Shown here: one piece after another, positions 26,012 to 36,526 of the stretch
How positions within the stretch are numbered: the first letter of the stretch is position 1
How the letters are laid out: each line of letters opens with the position of its first letter
Assembly: GCA_017307505.1 (NCBI GenBank)
Contig: JAFKEE010000030.1
Span: 1-64,000 of the forward strand
Source of the DNA: Acidobacteriota bacterium
Lineage (GTDB): Bacteria; Acidobacteriota; Terriglobia; Bryobacterales; Bryobacteraceae
DNA: 64,000 nucleotides
Direction of reading: 5' to 3'
Program-made: the position numbers and the translations under genes
The notes under the pieces: generated by a model
The model's database searches: none
Told to the model about the DNA's origin: nothing
What the model saw: the letters and a program-made list of their open reading frames with translations, nothing else

Positions 26012-27925
26012 CTACTGACAATTTGAACACGCCGCGCGGGCCGTGGTAACCGGTTGGCGGCTGTTGGCTTCCACCGGCGCCTGCGGACGCCAGACATAAA
26101 GCCGCTGGCGGCCTGTTTTCAAGGGGATCCGTTGCAGCGCGCGCTCGCCATCGAGCCCGGCTGCGATCGGCCGCGCATCCACCGGCGGCGACCAGTGAAA
26201 CGCAAGCTCCTGATCGTCTTCCAGCAGGATGTGCGTGATGCCGTGGACGGCAGCAAGCTGCCGAAATCGCGCCTCACTCCACGGGGCATGCCCCCAACTG
26301 TAGATCTTTCTCCGGTATCCGCTACGGGTACCGAAGAGGGGGTAATCGGGCGTGATCTGAGTGCCGATCAGCAGGATGGTGGCATCGTCCGGCACTACCT
26401 GGCAGACCTCCTGGAAGGGGGTGTCGTCGAAGTACATGTGCGGAGGCATAAGCCACCACATACGGACCTGCATGGCCGTCTCCTTCCAGGGATACCAGGC
26501 ACTGAGGACGGCAAGGGCAAGCATGGGCCAAGCCGCCCAGTTCCGAAGCCGTGGCAGGACGGCTGCCATCAGCAGTGCGACGGCGGGCAGCAGGAAGCGG
26601 TCTGGGATCTGGTCGACTGTGAGCCAGCGCAAGCTCAGCATGGGTCCGGCCAGGAGGACCGCTCCGCAGAGCCAGGCCGTGAGGGTGGGCCTGCGCCAGC
26701 CCAGCAGAAGGCCGGCCACCGCCAGCAAACCCGCGAACGCGAATCTTGAGGGTGGTGAACTTGCCGGTGGCTGGTAGAGGCCGGGCCACCTAACTTCGGC
26801 AGACTCTGCCCGCAACGGGTGATCCGCGCCTGTCAGGCGAACCCATGCACTCGAGACAACGGCCGAGCCTGGCACGTCCAGAAAGATGGCCGGAGCCCGC
26901 TTGACGATCGTGGGTATGTCCGACACCTGGCTTGCATAGAAGCCACGCATGTCCGCCGGACCCAGCGCGGACCCGTACCAGTTCCAGTTGGATAGAAAGA
27001 GGAACAGAAGGCCGCATGCTGCTGCTCCGGAGAGGAGTCCGCTGGCAGCGGCGATCAGATGGCGTCGAGCGAGCAGCACGATCGCCGGGACCAGGGCGAG
27101 GGCATACAGGCGCGCATGGATACAGAGCGCCAGCGACACTCCTGCCCAGAAGTACGCGGCACCGGGATGGGCGTCTTCGGAGTCCTCCTGCGCTTCCACC
27201 AGCCAGTAGGCCGCCGCGCAGGCAAAGAGCACGGACCAGTGATCGGCTTTCAGATACCTGGCGAGGAACAGTCCGATCGGGGCTGCGGCGTAAAGCGCCG
27301 CACCAGCCGCAGCGACCGCTGGTTGCGCTTTCAGGCGCAAGGCCAGCAGCCAGACCCCGGCGATTGCCAGCGGGTAGCCCAACCCGAAGAGCACCCGGCC
27401 TGGCGCTTCGATCCGCGTGAACAACAGCGGCCAGAAGAAGAACAACTCACCCTGGAAGCTGAGGGCCGTCTGGCGCTCGTTGTGCGTCTCCCAAAACCCA
27501 ATGGACTGGTGCTGCAACCAGTACGCGGCCTTCGAGGCGTGGTACATCTTCTCGTCCCACGTATGGATGGGCGCTAGTGCTGTGAGGCAGAAGTTGGAGA
27601 AGGCGAGGATTGCGATCACGATCGCGGCCGTCAGGACTGCAGGGTGGACAGACGCCAACGCCAACCTGGGCATCGGCCACTCGAGGGGATCCGGCGAGAG
27701 CCAATAGAACAGCACCGCGCATACGACAACCTGCACCGTGAGCCAGGCCCAGGGCGTTATCCAGCCTCCTGGTGAAAGCACTTGCGCGATCAGTCCGGGT
27801 TGCGCTCCGAATACCGCGACAAAAACGAAAAAACCCGAGCTGAAATCGCTCCCGAAATGTCGGGCGGCCCACACTGCGGAGAAAAATGCAAGCAGCAAAG
27901 AGGCCGTGAGCAGGATCCAGGACAT
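26012..27925 (-). CDS. GT-C-fold membrane glycosyltransferase-like protein
   Basis: A 637-residue membrane protein with about a dozen hydrophobic segments in the first 500 residues, and a soluble ~110-residue C-terminal domain. The first periplasmic loop carries the acidic motif APIHTWDEKMYHASKAAYW, where GT-C glycosyltransferases (PMT/ArnT/dolichyl-phosphate-sugar types) place a catalytic or metal-binding Asp/Glu. This suggests transfer of a sugar from a polyprenyl carrier to a lipid or protein on the outer face of the inner membrane. No close family can be named. The gene is transcribed with the LytTR regulator downstream and is divergent from ino1. Confidence 0.65.
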   Translation of the reverse strand: MSWILLTASLLLAFFSAVWAARHFGSDFSSGFFVFVAVFGAQPGLIAQVLSPGGWITPWAWLTVQVVVCAVLFYWLSPDPLEWPMPRLALASVHPAVLTAAIVIAILAFSNFCLTALAPIHTWDEKMYHASKAAYWLQHQSIGFWETHNERQTALSFQGELFFFWPLLFTRIEAPGRVLFGLGYPLAIAGVWLLALRLKAQPAVAAAGAALYAAAPIGLFLARYLKADHWSVLFACAAAYWLVEAQEDSEDAHPGAAYFWAGVSLALCIHARLYALALVPAIVLLARRHLIAAASGLLSGAAACGLLFLFLSNWNWYGSALGPADMRGFYASQVSDIPTIVKRAPAIFLDVPGSAVVSSAWVRLTGADHPLRAESAEVRWPGLYQPPASSPPSRFAFAGLLAVAGLLLGWRRPTLTAWLCGAVLLAGPMLSLRWLTVDQIPDRFLLPAVALLMAAVLPRLRNWAAWPMLALAVLSAWYPWKETAMQVRMWWLMPPHMYFDDTPFQEVCQVVPDDATILLIGTQITPDYPLFGTRSGYRRKIYSWGHAPWSEARFRQLAAVHGITHILLEDDQELAFHWSPPVDARPIAAGLDGERALQRIPLKTGRQRLYVWRPQAPVEANSRQPVTTARAACSNCQ

Positions 27926-28030
27926 GGGTTCTAAGGCAGGCTGATGAGGCGCAAACGCATCTACGGCTGTTACTATAGCAAGTGGATAGATACGCTTTTA
28001 TCAAGCGGTTCCAGCAAGGAGTGTACTCTG

Positions 28031-29350
<1,320 letters not shown>

Positions 29351-29371
29351 GACGGGGATCTGGCAAGAACG

Positions 29372-30364
29372 ATGAGAGTCTTAGTCATCGGTGGTACCCA
29401 ATTCATCGGCAAGCACCTTGTAGCCGCCCTCTGCAAAGAGGGTCACGAGGTAGCCATTCTGCACCGTAAGCCCACTCACGAACTGGGCAAGAAAGTAGTC
29501 AACCTCCAGGCCGATCGGAACGACATCACGCAGGTCAAATCCGTTCTTTGCGGACAGTCCTACGATGTTGTTTTCGACATGGTGTACGACTGGGAGAAGG
29601 GCACTCCGCCAACCGTGGTGGAAGACACCGCGAAGCTGTTGACCGGCCATGTCGGGCGCTACATTTTCATGTCCAGCGTTTCGGCTTACGGCGACGGCCT
29701 CAATCACCACGAAGGCGACGCGCTGGCGCCGGACGATCACCGCGACCGCTATGTCCGCTGCAAGGCGCAGAGCGAACGGGCGCTGTTCCGGCTGCACCAG
29801 CGGCACGGCACGCCGGTCGTCACTTTGCGGCCACCGTGTGTGTATGGCCCCTGCAACCCGTTTTACCGGGAGCAGTTCTTCTGGGACCGTATCCGCGACA
29901 AGCGGCCCATCATCCTGCCCGGCGACGGCCGCAGGCTGATGCAGTTCGCGTTCGTGAAAGACGTGGTGTGGTCCTGCCTGCGGGCCATGGACGCGCCGAA
30001 CGTTGTGGGCCATGCCTTCAACATCGCCAACGCGCGCCCGCTCACCCAGGCTGAAGTACTCGACGCGCTCTTCGCGGCGGCCGGCAAAGACACAGCGGTG
30101 ATCCGCGTCCCCAGGGAACGGATTGCCAGAGCCGGTGGCCACCCGCTGGGGCCGAATCTCTACTTCGGTATGTATTTCGACCTGCCTCCAGTGACGATGG
30201 TGATCAGCAAAGCCCAGCGCGTTCTTGGCTTCAAGCCGACCTCTTTCCAGGAGGGGCTGCAGGAGACCTACAAGTGGTACCTGCGCCACCACACGAAGAA
30301 GGGCATCGACTACACCTTCGAAAACCAGTTGCTGGCCAAGGAACGCGCCCAACTGGCGAGTTGA
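29372..30364 (+). CDS. NAD-dependent epimerase/dehydratase (extended SDR)
   Basis: A 330-residue extended SDR enzyme. The nucleotide-binding loop is MRVLVIGGTQFIGKHLV; the catalytic Ser region is IFMSSVSAYGDG and the Tyr-x3-Lys pair is in RDRYVRCKAQSE. LRPPCVYGPCNPFYREQFFW matches the sugar-nucleotide epimerase branch, as does FAFVKDVVWSCLRAM. Substrates of this branch are usually nucleotide sugars, but the close link to inositol-phosphate synthase makes an inositol- or sugar-phosphate substrate possible. A strong hairpin terminator follows 23 bases after the stop, ending the ino1-SDR unit. Confidence 0.85.
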   Translation: MRVLVIGGTQFIGKHLVAALCKEGHEVAILHRKPTHELGKKVVNLQADRNDITQVKSVLCGQSYDVVFDMVYDWEKGTPPTVVEDTAKLLTGHVGRYIFMSSVSAYGDGLNHHEGDALAPDDHRDRYVRCKAQSERALFRLHQRHGTPVVTLRPPCVYGPCNPFYREQFFWDRIRDKRPIILPGDGRRLMQFAFVKDVVWSCLRAMDAPNVVGHAFNIANARPLTQAEVLDALFAAAGKDTAVIRVPRERIARAGGHPLGPNLYFGMYFDLPPVTMVISKAQRVLGFKPTSFQEGLQETYKWYLRHHTKKGIDYTFENQLLAKERAQLAS

Positions 30365-30387
30365 CGGCCAAGTCAGTCTGATAGTCA

Positions 30388-30420
30388 GAAACAGCCCATC
30401 CCCAGCGGATGGGCTGTTTC
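30388..30420 (+). terminator. Strong hairpin terminator after ino1-SDR
   Basis: A perfect 14-bp stem (30388-30401 with 30407-30420) with a 5-base loop; the right arm ends in CTGTTTC, so a short T run is built into the stem end. It separates the ino1-SDR unit from the GDSL hydrolase gene. Confidence 0.7.
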
Positions 30421-30471
30421 GCGTTCGTCAACCTCGCGTAGCCCCGGGGGCTGGTAAGATCGCAGACACCT

Positions 30472-31242
30472 ATGACTCCGCGTTCCCTATTCCTTGCCGC
30501 CAGTGCACTGCTCGCGTCGCTCCTCACAAATCTGCCCGCGTCCGCCCAGATCGTGGACCAGTACAATCCTCCGAAGGCAAACTGCTGCCTGCAGTTCAAC
30601 GCCCAGGCACTGGCCGATCAGTTGCAGGACTGGAACCAGCTCGGCCGCTATCACGCCGACAATGAGCGGCTGAAGGCTCTGGCGCCCGAAGCCGGCCGGG
30701 TGGTCTTCCTGGGCGACTCCATCACCGACGGCTGGAAGCTGCAGCAGCAGTTCCCCGGGAAGCCCTATGTCAACCGCGGCATCAGCGGACAGACGACAGC
30801 CCAGATGCTGGTCCGCATGTATCCCGATGTCATCGCGCTGAAGCCGGCAGCGATGATTGTTCTCGCCGGCACAAATGACATCGCGCGCAATACGGGTCCA
30901 GTCACCTTAGGAATGATCACCGACAACATTCGGGCTATGACGGTGCTTGCCAAGGCAGCCGGCATCAAGGTGATTCTCTGCTCCGTCATGCCGGTCAGCG
31001 ACTATACGACGCGCAAACAGACAGACCGGAGGCCGCCCGCCGACATCCTCAGACTGAACGCCTGGATGAAGGACTTTGTCGCGGCCGAAGGCCTGACGTA
31101 TGTCGACTACTTCGCCGCCATGGTCGACGAGAAGGGACTTCTGAAGGACGGGATCTCCGGTGACGGACTGCACCCCAATCAGAAGGGCTACGACATGATG
31201 GCGCCGTTGGCCGATGCCGGCATCCAGGCCGCTCTCAAGTAA
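30472..31242 (+). CDS. Secreted SGNH/GDSL hydrolase
   Basis: A 256-residue protein with a signal peptide (MTPRSLFLAASALLASLLTNLPASAQ) and all four SGNH blocks: VVFLGDSITDGWK (nucleophile Ser, block I), RGISGQTTAQ (Gly, block II), LAGTNDIARN (Asn, block III) and GDGLHPNQKGYDMM (Asp and His, block V). Enzymes of this group remove acyl or acetyl groups from carbohydrates and lipids, working in the periplasm or outside the cell. It closely resembles the platelet-activating-factor acetylhydrolase-like branch. It stands alone between a terminator and the TPR/DUF1579 gene. Confidence 0.88.
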   Translation: MTPRSLFLAASALLASLLTNLPASAQIVDQYNPPKANCCLQFNAQALADQLQDWNQLGRYHADNERLKALAPEAGRVVFLGDSITDGWKLQQQFPGKPYVNRGISGQTTAQMLVRMYPDVIALKPAAMIVLAGTNDIARNTGPVTLGMITDNIRAMTVLAKAAGIKVILCSVMPVSDYTTRKQTDRRPPADILRLNAWMKDFVAAEGLTYVDYFAAMVDEKGLLKDGISGDGLHPNQKGYDMMAPLADAGIQAALK

Positions 31243-31421
31243 CGCCCAGCCATCCAACACGAGGAAACCCGGGCTGACGGCAAGCCCCAACTATCCTCCC
31301 CGGCACCTGTTGCCAGGGATTCGCTGCCTGTGCGGGATCACAACCGTGAGCAGGTGAGCCCGATTTAACGGTTGTAACGCGAGGGTTGATGGAAGCTGGA
31401 AGGCAGACTCCGGAGGGGAAT

Positions 31422-32312
31422 TTGACTCTCTCGCAACTCGTGGCCTGCACGTTCCTGGTATCGGCTTCTCTTCTGATGGGGCAGAGTGCCGCCCAATCAG
31501 AAGCGGATGCTCTCTTTCAGAAGCAGGATTGGCCGGCGGCTGCTGCCGCCTACCGCAAAGTAGTCGGCGCCGAGCCTCAGAATGGAGCTGTCTGGTTCCG
31601 TTTGGGCGCCTCACTGCACCGGATGAACAATGAACCCGAGGCAGGCCGCGCTTTTGAGAAAGCGGTGGAGCTGAAATTCCAGGTGGGGCAGTCTATGGTG
31701 AACGTTGCTCGCGCCCGAGCCCATGCCGGGGATGCGGCCGGAGCGGTCGATTGGCTGAACCGCGCTGCCGACGCGAAGTTCCAGAACCTCGCGTTTCTCG
31801 ACAGTGATCCTGATTTTGCCCGCATCGGGGCGGAGGAAGCATACCGGACGGCAAGGGCGAGAATCGAACGGAATAGCAAGCCCTGCCTGGCGGATGGACG
31901 CCTGCGTGAGTTTGATTTCTGGTTGGGCGAATGGGATGTTCAGGTCAGCGGCCAGACGATTGCCACCAGCCGGATTGAGAACGTTCTCGATGGCTGTCTC
32001 ATCCAGGAGAATTGGATGCCGTTCAATGGCCAGCAGGGCAAAAGCTGGAACTACCTGAACCCGGCTACGGGTATGTGGGAGCAATTGTGGATGAGCGGCG
32101 GGAATGTGCTGAAGCTCGAGGGTGGCCTGGCCGGCGGAAAGATGGTGCTGGAAGGCCGGTCGCAAAACCCGGCTCGCGCCTCCAACCTCGACAGGATCAC
32201 TTTCGCACCGCTGCCCGACGGCCGTGTCAGCCAGGTGTGGGAACAGTCGAAGGACGGCGGCCAGTCATGGACCAAGGCGTTCGACGGGATCTACATCCGC
32301 CGGCGTCCGTAG
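31422..32312 (+). CDS. Exported TPR protein with DUF1579-like C-terminal domain
   Basis: About 296 residues. A signal peptide (LTLSQLVACTFLVSASLLMGQ) precedes two or three TPR-like helix pairs (ALFQKQDWPAAAAAYRKVVGAEPQNGAVWFRLG and following, about residues 25-130). The second half, from CLADGRLREFDFWLGEWDVQVSG onward, has the FDFWLGEWDV motif and beta-rich pattern of lipocalin-like DUF1579 proteins. The fusion is uncommon in my experience. The frame extends to an ATG at 31386, but GGAGGGG at 31412-31418 just before TTG 31422 and the clean signal peptide support the TTG start. Role unknown; possibly binding a small hydrophobic ligand. Confidence 0.7.
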   Translation: MTLSQLVACTFLVSASLLMGQSAAQSEADALFQKQDWPAAAAAYRKVVGAEPQNGAVWFRLGASLHRMNNEPEAGRAFEKAVELKFQVGQSMVNVARARAHAGDAAGAVDWLNRAADAKFQNLAFLDSDPDFARIGAEEAYRTARARIERNSKPCLADGRLREFDFWLGEWDVQVSGQTIATSRIENVLDGCLIQENWMPFNGQQGKSWNYLNPATGMWEQLWMSGGNVLKLEGGLAGGKMVLEGRSQNPARASNLDRITFAPLPDGRVSQVWEQSKDGGQSWTKAFDGIYIRRRP

Positions 32313-32414
32313 GGCGCCGTTGCGAGGGACCGTCGATTCACGCTAAGCTATTGATTCTTTCATGGTTACGCCCCGGTACCGGCGGATCGACAGACGTCTG
32401 GAGAGGGATCGCGT

Positions 32415-32993
32415 GTGACGCCCGACTCCACAGCCGTGACGCGTCTGCTGCGCCAGTGGCAAAGCGGGGAAGGGAATGCCCTGGAGGAGCTCACGCCGCT
32501 CGTCTATCACGAGCTGCGCCGCATCGCTTCCGGATTTCTTCGCCGTGAACGCGAAGGCCACACGCTGCAGCCCACCGCGCTGCTACATGAGGCGTATCTC
32601 CGCCTGGTGGATCAGCGGGATCAGGATTGGAAGAGCCGGGCCCACTTCTACGGCGTGGCGGCGCACCTGATGCGTCTGATCCTGGTGGACTACGCCCGCT
32701 CCAAGGCGAGGCTGAAGCGCGGCGGCGAGGCGCAGCGCGTAGACTGGAGCGAGGCGGTGTCGTCGAGTGCCGCCAGGCCTGCGCTGCTGAGTGAACTCGA
32801 TGACGCACTGACTGAGTTGGAGAAGCTGGACCCGCGCAAAGGCCGCGTGGTCGAACTTCGTTTTTTCGGTGGCCTGAGTGTCGAGGAGACGGCTGAAGTC
32901 CTGGGCATCTCCACCTCCACCGTGGGCCGCGAACAGCGGATGGCCGAGGCCTGGCTGCAGCGCCAGATGACCTCCACTCCGCCACGCGCCTGA
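32415..32993 (+). CDS. ECF-type RNA polymerase sigma factor
   Basis: A 192-residue ECF sigma factor of the subgroup frequent in Acidobacteria and Planctomycetes. Sigma region 2 spans about residues 25-95 (LVYHELRRIASGFLRRE, TALLHEAYLRLVDQ, SRAHFYGVAAHLMRLILVDYARSKAR). Region 4 spans about 130-185 (LEKLDPRKGRVVELRFFGGLSVEETAEVLGISTSTVGREQRMAEAWL), a helix-turn-helix for the -35 element. A GGAGAGGG site lies 7 bases before the GTG start. No anti-sigma gene is adjacent; instead a Ser/Thr kinase gene follows, as in kinase-controlled ECF groups where phosphorylation replaces an anti-sigma factor. Confidence 0.9.
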   Translation: MTPDSTAVTRLLRQWQSGEGNALEELTPLVYHELRRIASGFLRREREGHTLQPTALLHEAYLRLVDQRDQDWKSRAHFYGVAAHLMRLILVDYARSKARLKRGGEAQRVDWSEAVSSSAARPALLSELDDALTELEKLDPRKGRVVELRFFGGLSVEETAEVLGISTSTVGREQRMAEAWLQRQMTSTPPRA

Positions 32994-33157
32994 GAGTTTT
33001 CCATCCAAGTAATTTTTTTTGTCCCGCGTGATCTGTTTGCCTCCGTTTCGGCGCTTGTATAGATGGAAGCTAAGAATTGGAGGAGGCGCACGGAGAGCAA
33101 TCCGTGCGCCGGCTGGGGACCAATCGGGAGGTTAGGGAGGCTGGCTGCGCCGTTAGA

Positions 33158-35899
33158 ATGGCAAGCATGCTCCCAGAGCGCTGGAACAAGCTGGAGGAGG
33201 TCTTTCAGGCGGCGGCCGACCTGCCGGAGGAGCGGCGGCCAGGCTACCTGGAAGGGGCTTGCGGCGACGATCAGGAGTTGAGACGCGAGGTGGAGGAGAT
33301 GCTCGCGGCCTCAACTCTGGACCTGATCCGGGATGTCATCGAGAGTACATCGGACTCGATGGCAGCGGAGGCGGATCAGGATCCGTTGGTCGGTTCCCTG
33401 CTCGGTCCGTACCGTGTCATCTCGCTCATCGGGCGAGGTGGCATGGGCGTGGTCTACCGGGCCGTCCGCGACGACGACCAGTACCACAAAGTCGTTGCCA
33501 TCAAGGTGATTCCGCGCATGCTGGCCGGGCCGGAGGCCGTCAGCCGGTTCCGCTCGGAACGTCAGATTCTGGCCGACCTCGATCACCCCAACATCGCCCA
33601 CCTTCTGGATGGGGGCACCAGCGACGGTGTGCCCTACCTGGTGATGGAGTTCGTCGAAGGCGTACCCATCACCCAGTACGTCAAGGATCACAACCTGCCA
33701 GTGCAGGACCGCCTGCGTCTCATGCGGAGCGTCTGCGCGGCCGTTCAGTCCGCCCATCAAAAACTGGTCGTTCACCGCGACCTCAAGCCGGCTAATATCC
33801 TGGTGACCCCCAACGGCAGCGTCAAGCTGCTCGATTTTGGCGTCGCCAAAATGATCGCGCCGTCCGAAACCGATCTGGTCCAGACCACCGCTCATATGAT
33901 GACGCCGGACTACGCCAGCCCGGAACAGATACAGGGCGCCGCCGTCACCACTGCCAGCGATGTCTACTCCCTGGGGGTTGTCCTGTTTGAAGTTCTGGCC
34001 GGTGAACGGCCCTACCGCGTGACCGGCCCCGGTTTGCGCGAAGCGGAGCGCGTCGTCTGCCAGACTGAGCCACGCAAACTCAGTGAACTGCCCAGCCTCC
34101 CGCCCCGGCTCCGCCGCCGGTTGAGTGGCGACCTCGACAACATCGTTCAGATGGCGATGAGGAAGCATGCAGACCGCCGCTACGGCTCCGTCGAGCAATT
34201 CAGTGAGGATCTGCGCCGCCACATGGAGGGCCAGCCCGTCCGGGCGCGTGCGGACACGCCCCTCTACAGTCTGGGTAAGTTCATCGCCCGCAACCGGTGG
34301 TCGGTCGCCGCCGGACTGCTGGTGGCATCGTCGCTCATCACGGGCACGGTGGTCGCTGTTCGCCAGGCGCGGCGCGCGGAGCAGCGGTTCTCAGAACTCC
34401 GCGGATTTGCCAGAACGGTGCTCGTCGACCTTCACAGCCAGTTAAGGGACATTCCAGGGACAGCGCCTGCCCGCCGCGCCATCATCGCGCACGTGGAGAA
34501 TTATCTGCGCCGGCTCGTGTCTCAGGGGGCAGCCGACGACTCCTCCCTGGCCAATGAATTCGCCACCACTTATCTGAGGCTCGGAGAAATCGCCGATACC
34601 AGCGCCAAGGCCCTCTCCGATTTTGAGAATGGCCGGATGTTGCTCGAAAGGAAACACGGCAATGCTGAGCCGGGACCTGAGGATGCCGCCCTGCTTGCCC
34701 GTCTCCACGAACGCATCGCCGGAGTGAAAGGCGAACTGGGAGACCCTGCCCAGGTGCAGGCACATCTCCTGGTGGCCGCGGGCCTTACCCAGCACCAGAT
34801 TGAGAGATATGGACCGAATCCGGAAGTGGAACAGGTCAACGCTCTTGTGCAATGGCGGCTCGCCCAGCTCTTTCGCACCGAGTACCATCTGGCCAGCGCC
34901 GAAGAACACGCTCAACTGGCCCTGAAAGGCTGCGAATCCCTGCGTGCCCGCGGGATCCGGAACCAGGAACTGGAGGAGATCGAAACGGGCGTGCGCAACG
35001 GCCTGGCCGCCATCTTCCGGCGCCAGGGCCGCTGGGAACTCAGTCTCAAGATGTACCAGGGCATCCTGGCCGATGCCGAGAAGAGCGCGGCTGCGAATCC
35101 GGGCAGTGTCGTGGGTCAACGCAAGCTGGCTCGTTCCCATCAGATCGTGGGCGACATGCTGCGGAGTACGTCCGGCCGGGAGGAGGAAGCCGCGAAACAC
35201 CTGCGGGCCGCTGTGCAGATCGGAGAGAAACTGGCCACCCTGGATGCCGGGGATTCGACCTCAGAGAGCAATCTCGGGCAGTACCTCACCACCGCGGGCG
35301 AGGAACTCTCAGCTCCGGGGCAGTGGGCCGAGTCTGTGAACTACCTCCGGCGCGCCATGGCCATCTTTCAGGCACGGCTCAAAAACACTCCTGACAATGG
35401 TGTCGATCAGCTCTACATGGCGCTGACGGAGGCTGCGTTGGGTGAACGTCTGGGGGATCACGGCCAGCGGAAAGAAGGGGTGCAGTATCTGCGGCGAGGG
35501 CTGGAGCGGATGCGCATGCTGGTCTCCCGCGATCCGAAGAATACGACCAACCTGCTGGAGCTTTTCAAAGTGCAACGCGCCCTGTCCAGGCAACTGGCCG
35601 GTCAGGGGCAGGCGGCGGAAGCCATTGCCCTGGCTTATGAGGTGGTCGAGCGCGCCCGCCACGTTGCGGCTCAGGCGACCAGCGGACAGTCTTTCACCCG
35701 GCGCGAAGTGCCCATGTCGCTCCTGGAGATGGGCATGGTCTGCCGGATACTGGGGCGTTCGGAAGAGGCACGCTCCTGGTTCCGGCAGACCATCCAGTCC
35801 TGGGAGGATCTGAATCGCGCCGGCATCCACTTCCCAGAACTGGAATCGGCGATGGCCCAGGCTCGTCTCGGTGCCTCACCCGCCGTCGACCGACCCTGA
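33158..35899 (+). CDS. Transmembrane Ser/Thr protein kinase with TPR sensor region
   Basis: About 913 residues. The kinase domain (about residues 80-350) is complete: SLIGRGGMGVVYRAV (glycine loop), VVAIKVI (Lys), VVHRDLKPANILV (catalytic loop), LLDFGVAKM (Mg-binding DFG), and MMTPDYASPEQIQG (activation segment). One membrane helix (SVAAGLLVASSLITGTVVAV) follows near residue 395, and the remaining ~500 residues are TPR-like helical repeats, placed in the periplasm if topology is simple. ATG 33158 or 33167 (MLPERWNKLEEVFQAA) is the likely start, although the frame is open from 33077. It lies 164 bases after the ECF sigma gene, the probable partner. Confidence 0.88.
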   Translation: MASMLPERWNKLEEVFQAAADLPEERRPGYLEGACGDDQELRREVEEMLAASTLDLIRDVIESTSDSMAAEADQDPLVGSLLGPYRVISLIGRGGMGVVYRAVRDDDQYHKVVAIKVIPRMLAGPEAVSRFRSERQILADLDHPNIAHLLDGGTSDGVPYLVMEFVEGVPITQYVKDHNLPVQDRLRLMRSVCAAVQSAHQKLVVHRDLKPANILVTPNGSVKLLDFGVAKMIAPSETDLVQTTAHMMTPDYASPEQIQGAAVTTASDVYSLGVVLFEVLAGERPYRVTGPGLREAERVVCQTEPRKLSELPSLPPRLRRRLSGDLDNIVQMAMRKHADRRYGSVEQFSEDLRRHMEGQPVRARADTPLYSLGKFIARNRWSVAAGLLVASSLITGTVVAVRQARRAEQRFSELRGFARTVLVDLHSQLRDIPGTAPARRAIIAHVENYLRRLVSQGAADDSSLANEFATTYLRLGEIADTSAKALSDFENGRMLLERKHGNAEPGPEDAALLARLHERIAGVKGELGDPAQVQAHLLVAAGLTQHQIERYGPNPEVEQVNALVQWRLAQLFRTEYHLASAEEHAQLALKGCESLRARGIRNQELEEIETGVRNGLAAIFRRQGRWELSLKMYQGILADAEKSAAANPGSVVGQRKLARSHQIVGDMLRSTSGREEEAAKHLRAAVQIGEKLATLDAGDSTSESNLGQYLTTAGEELSAPGQWAESVNYLRRAMAIFQARLKNTPDNGVDQLYMALTEAALGERLGDHGQRKEGVQYLRRGLERMRMLVSRDPKNTTNLLELFKVQRALSRQLAGQGQAAEAIALAYEVVERARHVAAQATSGQSFTRREVPMSLLEMGMVCRILGRSEEARSWFRQTIQSWEDLNRAGIHFPELESAMAQARLGASPAVDRP

Positions 35900-36046
35900 T
35901 GCGGGCGCGGCGAAGTGCTTCAATTCGGGGCAGAAAGGCTCTGCCGGCCGATAAATTACGTCCGCTGAAGACTGCTTCTCTTTTGATTGCGAAGCACCTC
36001 TGAGTCTCATTGGCTGGGTAAGATGGCAGCGTGGAGAGCCCCGGTC

Positions 36047-36445
36047 ATGAGTCCTCGAGTTAATAAAGCCACGGTCAGAGCGTATGTCGAAGCCTTCAAC
36101 CAGGGAAACTTCGATGCCATCACCGGACTGTGCACTGAGGATGTACAGATCCAGGGCGTTTTGGGGCAAGGCAGCCTTTCCCTGGCCATGGGCGTCTGGC
36201 GTGAACTGCATGAGGCCTATCGACTGCAACTGGAGATTGAGGACATGGTGGGGGAGGGGTCCATCGTGGCGGTCCGGCTCATCGAGAAGGGAACGTTCAC
36301 GAGGCCGTTTCGCGGCATTCAGCCGACAGGGAAGTCCTACGCCCTGGTGGCGATGGAGTGGTTCCACCTGCGCAATGGAAAGATCGCGGCCCGCTGGGGT
36401 GCCCGTGATTCCGGATCGATGATGAAACAACTGGGCGTCGCCTAG
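36047..36445 (+). CDS. SnoaL-like/NTF2-fold protein
   Basis: About 132 residues of the SnoaL-like polyketide-cyclase fold: VRAYVEAFNQGNFDAITGLCTEDVQIQG at the start, then a beta-rich half with FRGIQPTGKSYALVAMEWFHLRNGKIAARWGARDSGSMMKQLG, the classical end of ester-cyclase-type SnoaL proteins. The fold serves isomerases, cyclases and binding proteins, so no reaction can be given. The frame is open from 35987, but ATG 36047 with GGAG ten bases upstream fits the fold. It stands alone before the PadR gene. Confidence 0.75.
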   Translation: MSPRVNKATVRAYVEAFNQGNFDAITGLCTEDVQIQGVLGQGSLSLAMGVWRELHEAYRLQLEIEDMVGEGSIVAVRLIEKGTFTRPFRGIQPTGKSYALVAMEWFHLRNGKIAARWGARDSGSMMKQLGVA

Positions 36446-36504
36446 TGCACCAATAAGTTTACTTTTCCTCCCCTTGAAACCTGAGGGATCGCCACGCCAT
36501 ACTC

Positions 36505-36522
36505 CCCTTAGGTTCTTAAGGG
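36505..36522. promoter_or_regulatory. Possible operator overlapping the first padR ribosome-binding site
   Basis: A 6-bp inverted repeat CCCTTA / TAAGGG with a 6-base spacer lies directly before the first PadR gene and overlaps its AAGGGAAG ribosome-binding site. PadR repressors commonly bind interrupted palindromes at their own promoters, so autoregulation is plausible, but the repeat is short. Confidence 0.35.
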
Positions 36523-36526
36523 AAGC

